64,000 nt of DNA, from assembly GCA_022695795.1 (NCBI GenBank), contig MU404055.1:930001-994000 (forward strand). Reading direction: 5' to 3'. Below are positions 39,943-51,843 of the stretch, in pieces. Under the pieces are notes generated by a model that was not told the origin of the DNA, did not search any database, and saw only the letters and a list, made by a program, of their open reading frames with translations. The DNA comes from Biscogniauxia marginata (Eukaryota; Ascomycota; Sordariomycetes; Xylariales; Xylariaceae). Every line of letters begins with the position of its first letter. Positions within the stretch are counted from its first letter, which is position 1. Made by a program: the position numbers and the translations under genes.

Positions 39943-41399
39943 AACATGTACTCGGGTTATAGAGACATCTTGATAGTATAGATGTCTCAATTGTTTCTCA
40001 CGTCGGGCTAGAATGCCGAACGAAGATATGAAGAGTTTTATGAAGCATGCGGTTGCTGATAATTGACGGCTGTAAAAGCGATGGTATGTCAGGGTAACTT
40101 GTTATGTGGTATTTCACGATGATGCGTAGACGGACACGGCAGTCTTACGCCGGTAGAGAGACTAAAGTATAGAAAATAAATATAGAGCTGTCAACTTGGG
40201 CTCTTCATACCCACAAGCAGAAGTGTATCAGCTTCATAATTCCAGAATCGCACAAGAGGAGAATGGATCCCGAGGGTGCCTCTCTAATGGATGGGTGATT
40301 GAAGTTTAGCCAAGTGTCCTGTCGGAGGTGATAGAGGTAACATATTCTCTTCACCTTTTTCCCTTTCTTTTCTTCTTGGGTCTACTTGAGTATGTTTGTC
40401 GATTGAAATACGTGTAACCTTGGGTATGGAACATACCTATTTAACTACCTATGTATTACATGTATCTTAAGATGTACCTTATGATGTATCCATTGATGTA
40501 ACCCACCTTAGCTTTCATGTTACTCGGTACAGATCTACCTACCTAGGTATATTACTTATAGGTATGCTTATCTAAGGCGGGTACAGACTGCCACCCCCCC
40601 TGTCACCAGTATTGTCACAATCCTGCCACTTACATCATTGGGTTAGCTGAACTAGCTCGTGCATTATCTTCCGAGCGCAGAAGCACCCAAGTCATAAGTG
40701 GAGTGAGAATACTAGCCCCAAGGCCCGATACAAAGATTTCAGTGCACCTGCCGGGACTTTTTTTTTAATTATTTTTTTGGGTCCCGTAGAAGAGGCAAGT
40801 TATGCATTATTATTACTAGCGTAGGTTGTTGTTACTAGCGTCGTATTAAAGCTATAACCATTTTTCAAAACTACCGGTAACAAGCCTTATGAAGTCTGCA
40901 AGTCCCACGCAAAGAGACGGATACGTATCTGGAGAGGCGACGGCTTACCGCGAGTCACAAGCGTTCAATCCAGTCATCTCGCCACGAGAAGGGATTGGGT
41001 CGATCGTTTAGTAGCCAGCGTGTTTTTGGTGTCGCTGCAACATTGTTGTGTTCTTTTTTTTTGCCCCCAAAAAATTCATTACTAACAAGAAGTGAAAAAG
41101 AAGAAGAGGAAGAAGAGGGAGAAGAAAAGGACGAAAATAAGTGTGACCAACAAGCGCGGAATTGATAGACGACTCTAAACCGAGTTGGGCTGGTCTCGCA
41201 ACTCGACCCCACGACGCTTCCTTGGCCTGCACTAACAAGTCAGACGCAGTTTGCATGGTCGTCGACTCTGCTTGCAAGTGCCTTCTAGGGTGTGCTGTAG
41301 TTCTTTAATCCGTCAGACGAGGCCATGAGGATCGCGCTGCCAGCATCTTGACCTCTGCCGCCCTTCCAGCTTCCGTGGCTGTCTTACGGATTGCAAGAC
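39943..41399. other. Spacer between UGM and the histidine kinase
   Basis: Contains a 3' UTR, CCTACCTAGGTA repeats near 40534-40550, poly-T runs and the leader of the histidine kinase gene. No gene was recognised. Confidence 0.55.
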
Positions 41400-44300
41400 A
41401 TGGATGGGCCCGTGGTCGTGCCGGACGACCAGCTCGATCCGCCCGCTCGGATCTTCGAACGACTCCGACAGTTAGCTGGATACGCCTGGGACGAGTCTCA
41501 GAGGCCCTTCCACTCCTCGTATGGCAACTGGTACGTCTTTCCTGTCTCCTTGCTACTGTTGCGGCTACGGCTGCTGCTGCTGCTGCTGCTGCTGCTGCCG
41601 TCGCCGTCACTCTCTGTTCGCTCGCCGCTTCTAACCCGGTCCTCGCCCGTGCAGGCACATCTTTGGAACGAGGTTTATCTCTCCCTACTCGACCACCGCC
41701 ACCACGCCGGTTCAAACTCTCGCTGGCCTCTCAGGTGCCTCTAAGCTCGCCCCGAACCGCGCATCAGCCGCCGATCTCCATGCTGCCTCTATCCCCCACA
41801 GCGAGGGGAGCAGCGAACATTCAGCAACTTCCCCGCTCGCCATCTCGAACTCCGCCGCCGACCTCTCCAATGTCGAGGAGCAGAGTATAGTTGCGCGAGT
41901 GTCTTACCATGTGCTTAGAGAAGAGCGGGCATTCCATATAGCCAAGAACCTGATCGCTACCGCCGACCCAGAAGGAGCGCATAATGTCAGGCCTATCGAT
42001 CTGATTCGCCTGAGCCCGCAGCTGGGAGATCGTGGGCCCATCATCGTCGCTATCTATGAACACCCTGGCCCCAACTACATTTTCGACACTCTGGACCTAG
42101 GGCCCGCCTTCTTCTATGCTACCAAGGTTGATGACAGGTTCGAGGCCTATCGTCGGGACGACTTCCATTTAGACCCTCCCATCAGTCTCATGTACTTCCT
42201 TGACTTCGCCATCAGTGCTACCGAGTGTCTAGAGATTCTCCATCATGGCCATGGCATGGTTCACGGTGAAATCAGGGCCGACGCTTTCCACTTCAACGTA
42301 GCGGCAAATCAGGTCAAGCTGGTGTCTTTTGGGTCTGGTGTGAGGTCGTTTGAGCAAGGGCTTACCAGCACTGGCTGGTCCACTCTGTCCAAGGAGCTTG
42401 GAGCAAAAAATAAGCTGATCTACATTAGTCCCGAGCAGACGGGCCGGATGCCTGCCGAGCCCGACACAAGAACGGATATTTATTCGTTGGGCGTGGTTTT
42501 CTGGATGCTTCTAACTCAGCAACCCGTCTTCACGGGAGCCACGCCCCTAGATATCGTGCAATGCGTATTAGGGCGCCGTATACCAATGGTCTCGAATGTC
42601 AGGACCGACGTGCCCGACGTTCTTGGTCGGATTATTCAGAAGTGTACATCCAAGAACATCTCGGATCGTTATCATTCGGCAAGCGGTCTGCGTCACGATC
42701 TACAGATGGTCCAGAAGCTCTTAGAAGACGGTGACTGGGTAGCTCTGAAAGAGTGGCGTATCGCTTCGAAAGATATATCCTCGTTTTTCATGCTACCTAC
42801 GGCCATGATTGGGCGAGATCGAGAGCGCGCTGAGCTCGTGAAGGTGATCGAGCGTGTTGCGAAGACCCACGCTATGGGCAATCTCCAGACTACTAACCGA
42901 TATTCGGATGGCTCTAGCTTGTCCAACGACCTCCTTGACACTGCCGACGTTTCCAGTGAAGGCGCGAGCTCTGCCGAAGGCGGTAACAGACGGAGTGGCT
43001 CGTTTACCCACACGGTTTCGTCAGATACGCGGCATCATCGAAGTAGTGCTCAACCAGGTTTCAATGCGGCAGAGACCCAAACCATCTCTGGGGACACTAT
43101 GTCTTCGAATCACTCCGGGCCATCTAGCCACAGACTGGCTAAGCCATGGGAGAGGCATCAGTCCGTCTCACTAGAAAGCAAAAGCCATCTAGATAGCTTT
43201 AGTGATCGTCAAGGCTCACGTCATAGCGGTACCGAAACTTCGAACAGTCTTTCGAGACAACTAGGCTCGGCCAAGTTCCGAAGGAGGGGCCATTGTGAAG
43301 TTGTGACTATCGAGGGTGCCGGGGGCCTTGGGAAGAGCTTTCTTGTCCAGCAAGTGCTAGCTGACGCCCGAAGGCGCGGATACTGCGCGACATCCAAGTT
43401 CGACACCGTCAGGAGGAATGCGTTTGGACCGCTCCTGAGACTGGTGTCTTCCCTCATCAAGCAGGTCTGGGGCGAGAGGAATACAGAAACGCCCCTCCAC
43501 CAAGCTCTGAAGGACTATATCCGCCCGATGTGGCCGACTCTACACAAGCTACTTGGACTTCCAGAGTTCCTTCTTGGGGCACAAGAACCAGCGACTGTGA
43601 GATTTACCGCGGCGCAAAGCTCAATCAATGGCCGGATCAACAGAGCACCAATGAGGAGGCGCGGGTCTTCCCCTGGTAGTTCTCCAAGCAACTCACAGCC
43701 CAGTCCACGGATTTCATCGCACAGCACACAAGACTTCGTCCGCGGTGGCGCATCGACGAAAACGATCCGGTTGATGAATACGTATCTGGATATCCTGAGA
43801 ATTTTCACTACTCACCAATTCATCTGCTTCTGTCTTGATGACCTACAATTTGCAGACGATGAGTCTCTCGAGTTGATAACTCAGATAATCGCCGCAAGAC
43901 TGCGAATGGTAATAGTTGTGACGTACCGCCCCGAAGATATGGACCCGGAAAAGGTACAGAGGATACTGCAGCCTGCAGAAACCGATGGTGAGTTGCCCAG
44001 CCCGCCATCTCTGACGAGTAGGCGCTAATTTCTATTAGAGCATCCCAAAACTGGAGGCGCAAAGGTCACCAGGATTGTCTTGTCGCCGTTGACCGAAAGC
44101 GAGATTCTGCAGTACGTGTCTTCGACGCTTTGTCGACCGCCGGAGGATGTCGCTTCCTTGGCGCTCGTTATCCAATCGAAGACGGCTGGCAACCCTTTCT
44201 ACATGAGGGAGATGTTGAGCGCATGTTATCGAAAGAGATGCATATGGTACGACTATAGGGAGAGCCGCTGGCATTTCAACCTCGACTGGCTCTTTGAGCA

Positions 44301-47300
44301 ATTCCAAGGTGAACATGACTTCGACGTGCTAAATACCGATTTCATCACCCGCAGGTTAAGCGAGCTCCCGCCAGCATCACGGTCTATCTTGGCTTGGGCT
44401 GCGCTTTTGGGAAATTCATTTTCTTTCGAACTGATCTGCCAACTCCTCAGTGGCGAGTTTGGCCAAGTTGAGGATGAAAGCACGGAGCTGGAAGACTCCC
44501 AGACTCATACGTCCTACTCTAAGCAAGACACCGTGGCAGGGTTGCAAGCAGCAGTCAATGCCTGTATAATCGTTCAAGGCGAAACGGACGACCGTTTTCG
44601 ATTCGCCCATGATAGATATGTACAAGCAGCAGCAGTATGTAAAATTGAGTCCTTCGAACCGCCCCTGTCATCCCTTTCTAGGGGATAAAAGTTACCTCTC
44701 TCTTTTTGTACAAACTAGTGTCACGACTCCCGAGTCGCCTCGGAGTATTCCGCATCAGGTGCCAGAAGCGACGATTGCTAACTTCCCGTACTATAGTCCT
44801 TGAAGGAGTGCAATGTGCGCAACATGCACTTTGTTATTGCCCAGACGCTCCTAAAGCAGTACGGCTCAGACTCCAAGACACGAGACAGCACCGCGTCACA
44901 CATTTCTGAATCGATCGACATCATCAAGCGACGTGTCCACCATCGCCATCCTTTCCGGAAGCATCTAGTGGAGTGTGCTGCGTCAGCCGTTGAGAGTGGC
45001 GCGCGGCCGACGGCGGCTAAATACTACCATAGTGCAATGATGTTATTGCAGCCAGAGCCGTGGATCGAAGGGGCGGAAGATGTCAACTACGAGGAGACCC
45101 TCCAGCTACACCTCCGTGCAGCAGAGTGCCACGTCTACATGGGAAATCACACGGCGGCTCGCAACCTGATCGATACTATTCTCCGCTGCGCTAAATCGGC
45201 AGAGGATAAGGCGGCCGCGTGGGTACTTCAGTCACGAATCCAGGCTCAGAACGGCGACGCGGAGTCCGCGCTCGACATGTTGAAGGAATGCTTAAAACAA
45301 TTAAATGTCGAATTTGATGCCCAGCCAACTTGGGAAAAATGCGATAAAAGCTTCGAGGAATTGGCTACCAGGATCAAGTCCATGGATCGCTTCGAGGTGC
45401 TTAACCCGAGTCATCTCTCCGAACCTCAGCAACAGATCATTGGGATCATCCTCGCTGATGCTATTAGTGCTTCATGGTGGAGTGATACGTTAGACTTTTA
45501 CAACTTCTCGTTAACCCTAGTAAGCCTTCATTTGAAGCAAGGCCCTTTCCCCCAGTCTGGTATGGCATTTGTCCATCTTGCCATGATTGCATTGTCGCGG
45601 TTCAACATGGTAGACTTTGCAGCAGAACTAGGCAGCCATTGCGCAGAGCTTCTAGACAGATATCGGGATCCCTTCTCTGCAGCTTATGGATATATGGTTT
45701 ATGCCAATTTTGTCAGCCACGTCCAGATTCCGATTAGTGTAGCAGTCAATCATACAGAGCAGTCTGTCGAATACGCTGCCAGTGCCGGTGACAGAATGTC
45801 GGTTATCTTGAGTTTTGGGTTATCGGCCCAGATGAGGTTCTTTGCGAGCGAAAATATTGCCGACTTGGAGTCTGTCTGCCAATACTGCTGCGAAGAAGTT
45901 CCCGGCTGGCACCAAGACACGCGCGGTGGGACCTTTTTAATCGCAGTGAGGCAGGTCTGTCGGGCACTTCAGGGAAAGACATACACAACGGTCGACAAAG
46001 CCGTCATGTCTGACGAGCAGCACAACTCGGCCTCGTACAAGTCTTGGCTAGAGGTCAACACACGCAATGGTGGCAGATCTGTTCTAATCTACGAAACCAT
46101 GGAGATAATTCCTCTATTTCTCTATGGTCATTACGAACAAGCCTGCGAAGTTGGACGGAGGTGCCTAGACAAGCTGCACCTGATATGGTCGGCACGCAAC
46201 ACTCGAGCGGTGTTAGTGTTCTACGGTCTTGCACTGGCCGGCCTGATGCTGCGGAAGTTGACTCATCCGGGGGTGAATCCTGAGGACCTGCAAAACGAGA
46301 TTCAAGACACGATCATACAACTTGAGGGATTCAGCAAAAAGATAAAAGACTGGCAAGTGATATCAGATGTGAATTACCTCTCATGGTCAATGTGCCTAGA
46401 CGCTCAAACCGCAGAGCTTCGCGGGGAACATGGAATTGCCATTCGGCTGTACGAGGCAGCTCTAGATCATGCCTCGGAACACAGCTTCACGTTCGAGGAA
46501 GCCCTCGGAAATTTCTTGATGGCTGGTTTCTTCGTCAGGCAAGGAGCAAGGAGATCAGCGACAGCCGTCTTGAGAGAGTCAACTGCCCTTTGGAGGCAAT
46601 TCGGGGCCATCGGCATTTCGCAACGTATAGAAGAAGACCATTTCTTGCTTTTGCATGGACCCATTCGTAATTCGAGAAATGTGGACGTTGGCGTTCAGAC
46701 CGACTTCGCAGGGGACTCTGCATCCGTCACATACACGGCAGACGGGGAGGATGTCCCACAGCCGGTTCAGCCAGTAATCGTGGAAACAAAGGAAACCAGA
46801 ATGGCTGCTTGGCGCGGCTCGACGCAGCCTGAGGCCGGTGTTGGTCTGCCTGCGCTCGACATGATCGATCTTCACGCCATCCTAGTTTCATCACAAGTCA
46901 TCTCATCCGTTCTGCAAGTCGATATCCTCCTCAAGACAATGTGTGACGTTATTTTACAAACTTGTGGTGGATCTGCGACGCAAGCAGCGATCGTTGTTCA
47001 GGACGAGGACGACGAGGACAACAACTGGTGTATCGCAGCCAGCGGCGATCCAGAGAAGGGTGCCAAAGCTCACATTCCGGGGCAACCGCTTATTGGCACA
47101 TCACTTGTAGCAGAAAACGTTATTCTGTACTGCACACGCTTTCGCGAGGCCGTTTTCATTCCTGATCTCATAGGGGACGAGAGGTTTGGAAATGTCAGCG
47201 AGTCGTGGCTGCAGAGAAACCCTTTAAGCAAAGCTATCATCGCAATCCCTATTTGCCATGGTTCGAAACCCCTCCTCGGAGTCCTCTATCTCGAAGGCGA

Positions 47301-49293
47301 ACCCGGTTCATTCACAGACAGAAATGTCACGGTACTCCAGTTGTTGGTGAACCAGATAGGTATCAGTTACTCGAATGCCCTTGCCATGAAGGGCATCGAA
47401 AAGGTCTCTGCTGAGAATAACTCAATGGTTGAAATACAGAAAAGGGCGCTTGCGCAAGCTTTGGATGCCGAAACCAAAGCCAAAAATGCCGAAGCTGAAG
47501 CTAATCGTAATGTCAAGATTGCCGAGGAAGCCGCCAAGGCCAAGAGTATCTTCCTCGCGAACGTATCTCATGAACTACGCACGCCTTTAAATGGTGTCAT
47601 TGGTAACTCCGAGCTGCTGAGGGACAGCAATCTAAACAGGGAACAACTAGAGATGGCAGACTCCATCCGAGTGTCGGCCGACCTCTTGCTCACGGTCATC
47701 AATGACATATTAGACTTCTCCAAGATGGAAGCCGACAAAATGAAGCTGTATATTATAGCATTCAATCCTGAAGAGATGGTGCGTGAGGTGGTCAGGGCCG
47801 TTTCATACAGCAACAGGGAAAAGACCTCGAAGAAGAACGTGCAAATAATACAAGACATCAAGCTTCCACCCATGCTCATATACGGAGATCCTATTCGCCT
47901 ACACCAGGTACTTGGAAATCTTATTGGCAACAGCCTTAAGTTCACGGAAGACGGCTCTATTACCATCGGTGCCCGGATCGACTCCGACACGCCGGAGCAG
48001 GCGACTTTAACCTTCTGGGTTAAAGATACAGGCATTGGCATACCACCCACACAGCTAGCTAAGCTCTTCAAACCCTTTAGCCAAGCAGACGCTAGCACCG
48101 CTCGCAAGTATGGCGGCAGTGGTCTCGGACTCAGCATTTGCAAGTCACTGATCGAGACCATGATGAAAGGTCAGATCGAGCTGGAAAGCCAAGAGAATGT
48201 CGGTACGACAGCATGGTTTACCGTGAGCTTCGATAAGGCAAAGCCGGAGGTATCGGCAGGAGATGTACAGACTGTCTCGGTACCTCAGATAATCGACAAG
48301 CAGAGTGACACCACACGGCCGGTGCCAGGCGAACCACCCGCAAACCCATATATGGACTTGACGCTTATTCCGAAGGATCAACTCCGCATCTGCATTGCGG
48401 AAGACAACTTGATCAACCAAAAGATTGCTATTCAATTTGTGCACAAACTTGGGTATACGCAAGTGGATGCTTACGAAAATGGGCTGAAGGCGGTTGAAGG
48501 ACTACGCCAGAAGGCCAAGGAGGGCAAGCCTTACCATGTCATCCTCATGGACGTGCAAATGCCGGTCCTAGACGGTTATGAAGCCACGAAGCTTCTACGA
48601 AGAGACGAAATTGATGAGGTGAGGAGGGTTCTAGTTATTGCTATGACAGCGTCCGCTATCCAGGGTGATCGAGAGAAGTGCCTAGCGGCTGGCATGAACG
48701 ATTACTTGGCTAAACCGGTCAAGGCGGACTTGCTGAAAAGAAAGCTTGACACTTATACGACCGGTTTCCCACCAACTCCGCCTGCGAAGCACATACCAGA
48801 TCCCACCGTGCAGACTATATCTTCTCCATTATCAAACAACCACAATCAATCCATACCCAGCCCGCCAATACTCACTGGGCACGAAGCGACTATTAGTTCG
48901 CCACCCCTCATCATCCCCGTCGGTGAGGACGTGGAGCACACCCCTCCTTCAGAATCACAACAGACTCCTGGTGAGGCACCTAGTGAGAAGGCTTCATCAG
49001 ATAAAGGCCCCGTAGCCGAGGCCACGAACACATCCCCGCAGCAGCCAGCTAAGCGTCAACTTAGGAAATTGACTAAAAGCCGTAGTAGCGATGCTGGCTT
49101 TGCTTCGATCATTGGCGAAAAGCCAAAATCAGTCCTCATTAAGAAGAGCCCGCGGCCAAGCATCTCGTCAGTAATCGATGGAGACGACACAGGCCGTAGC
49201 CCCGAATCTGCCAAAGCGTCGTCCGAAAATGGGGACCCGAACAGTGCCATGTTGACAAGCACGCAGCCGAGTACGGACCCTGCATCTGGGTAG
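41400..49293 (+). CDS. Group X hybrid histidine kinase with N-terminal kinase-like domain
   Basis: Four exons (41400-41530, 41655-43987, 44039-44634, 44797-49293) give 2,518 residues with matching phases. Domain order: N-terminal Ser/Thr kinase-like region (about 125-410) with YISPEQTGRM and DIYSLGVVFWMLL; a Ser-rich linker; an AAA ATPase-like domain with Walker A EGAGGLGKS (about 597) and Walker B-like CFCLDDLQF (about 770); a long helical region; a GAF domain (about 1717-1883); a short coiled coil; HisKA with NVSHELRTPLNG (His1945); HATPase with NSLKF, DTGIGIP and GGSGLGLSI; a receiver with ILMDVQMPVLDG (Asp2272); and a Pro/Ser-rich tail. This is the layout of fission yeast Mak2/Mak3 and filamentous group X kinases, which relay stress signals to a phosphotransfer protein. 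The kinase-like region lacks the HRD and DFG aspartates. Confidence 0.94.
41571..41597 (+). repeat. (CTG)9 in intron 1 of the histidine kinase gene
   Basis: Nine perfect CTG units inside the 124-base first intron (41531-41654), upstream of the acceptor at 41654. Confidence 0.9.
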
Positions 49294-51826
49294 AAGCACA
49301 AACGCCTTCGGAGCAACGCTCTTGGATTATCATACAATACCTCCAAGAGTTGGATGAAATCATAACGACATTAGCGATAGACTTTGGGTTTTTTTATTTT
49401 CCTTCCCTTTGGCAGCCTTTACACTCCATACACTAGCGTGGTTAGAGAGAGGTACTCGCATTTACGCTCGCATTGCTGGTCTCTATCTAGACGGCCTACT
49501 CATCTTGTTTGCATGTGGAGTTCTCATCTTTGTTTGGAGAAGGGCAGCCGTTCACGCCGCACGACTATCCTTCTTTCTCTCATGATATCTTCTCTTCTTC
49601 TTTCCCCCCCCATTTTCTTCCTTGTTTCTTTTTCTAGGGCATGAATGATACATAAATATTTGGCTGGACGCGAGGAAAGGGGGGCCCCTTACTACGCACA
49701 TGATTGATGTATGGGAAATAGGGACATTATAGGCAGCATATTACGAATACCTAGTCCCACAGCGTTTCCCTCCTCCCCGCTCCCCTTGGCTTGGTGGACC
49801 TACCGTACCCTCCCCCCCTTTCTCTAGATGAGACGGGAGGTGGGTATCTTGAAATCTTTGAAAGTCACGATGTAGATATGAAAAGGGATATGCTAAATAG
49901 AACATATACGAGCACTACGTGTTATTAGTAAAAAGAACGAACAACAAAAAAGAAAAACCTCTGATCGCAATAACGACTACTTGACATGGTCTCTCATTAG
50001 CTACCACTTGTCGACCATAGAACTTGTAAATATTATGTGTCTAACCAAAAGAAAAAAAAAAAAGCAAGGTACGCTGAGTCTGAAACACGGTGTGTAGTAA
50101 CCTATAATTTTTTTCCTACTCAAACTACAGGTACCTTTATTTGACAATCTGCATTGACAGATCATTATACCATTGCAACAAGATTTTAAGGAATGAGTGG
50201 TAGTTCTTGGGTAGACACAGAAAGAACCCTGACTGAGGGCCGTGATACTCTTTCCCCATCCCCCTGTGACGGGCGGCGGTCACCAACCACCTGAGCCAAG
50301 CCCCGCCCCCCCAAAAGGGTGCCAGAATATCAAGGACGACGCTTGATATTCTAGGTTGGTATATATGGTCCACGGATTTCCCAGGTCCGTGACTCCCCCA
50401 AACAATTCTACAGATACATAAAAGGTAAGGCAAGGTGAGCATGAGGGCCTGCCTATGCTATAGTGCTTTGCTTTGCAGCGTGCATTTTTAATTCAGGGTA
50501 ACTAGGTGAAGTCTCAGGATATAGTCAAATAAAAAGGGGGGGCTGCTGAAAGCGACAAACCTAAAGAAGATGGGGGGAAAAGGAGCACAGCGAGATACCA
50601 ATAACGCTGATGGGAATTGAACTTAAACTCACTGATACTCCAACTGGGAGGTTATTGAAAAGGACTAAAGATGATATACATATGTAAGTTTAAAGACTAC
50701 AAAGGTATCTGTCTGAAAAAATAATAATGGGGGTTGGTTATCAGATTTGTATCACATTATCACTGGTGAGAAAGGGGGGGTGGCAGGGGAGGTGAGGACA
50801 GAACAGTTAGATATAATTCGCCTATCTAGGTAGCTATCTACTTATCTTCTACTGTCAGGTTATATGAAGGAATGGGTTTACTTCTTGACGGTGAGGCCTA
50901 TGTAGTCGAATAAGTTATACATACAGACATACCTAATTTAATTAACAACGTAAGAACTAACTAAGAGAAAAATAAATACCTCGGGTATCGTTCAACAACA
51001 CGCCTGAACTTGATCTCACTTGGGCTGGTAATAATCAACCTCCTTACCTAGGTACCTTTACCTTACCCTTGTATTTGCTAATCACACGTTGTATATGTAG
51101 GTAGTCTCGAGCTTCGGCAGGTATGTAGGTAAGCTAAGGCGGTCGAGCTAATTCTGCAAGCTAACAGGTACCCAACCTAGGTATGTATGTAACCTACGTA
51201 GCGGGTCTTGGTAGATTTAGTGAAAGTATACTGGTAGCAGTAGCAGCAGCAGTTAGTAGCTCCCGCGGGTTTCGGACCCGACAGCTTGGGTCGGGCCTCT
51301 TTCTTACCTAAGAGAAAAGAAGAAAAGGGGGTCAAACGAATGAAGTTTGCGTCTTTGATAATATCAATATGTATGGCTAGGTAGGTAATTACTAGCTTTC
51401 TTTTTTAGTTGGTTGGTTACATATACACCTAAGGTAGTTTAGTTAGTGGGAAATCAAAAACCTTTCTTTTGTCTAGTCTACTTAGGCACGTGTAATAAAA
51501 TCACAAGTTAGGTTGGTTAGGGGTAGACAAAGACGAAACACGAGAGAGATGGGGAAAAGGGGGAGAATATCGATCTATCAAATTTATATGACGCAGCCAA
51601 ATGCAGCCGAGCAAGCAACTAAGGGCCGGCCGGCCCTAGGACCATAGGCGAGAAGATGAAAGTGGAGGGAGGGAGGGAGGCAAGAAACGAAAGAAGAAAG
51701 AGACAAGACGAGACGAGCATTGGGGGAATTTCCTAAGATCGATATACCCCTGCCCACATATCGCATATGTAAACTGGATTGGCTGCTGCTCCTATCATCA
51801 ACACTTGGGGGAAGAAAAGGGGGGAA

Positions 51827-51843
51827 GGGGGGGGGGGGGGGGG
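51827..51843. repeat. Homopolymer G17
   Basis: Seventeen consecutive G, preceded by shorter G runs (GGGG, GGGGGG), in the gene-poor region. Confidence 0.9.

Noticed and set aside
47568..48161. 197-residue frame antisense to the histidine kinase core
   Set aside because: Lies entirely under conserved HisKA and HATPase coding sequence.
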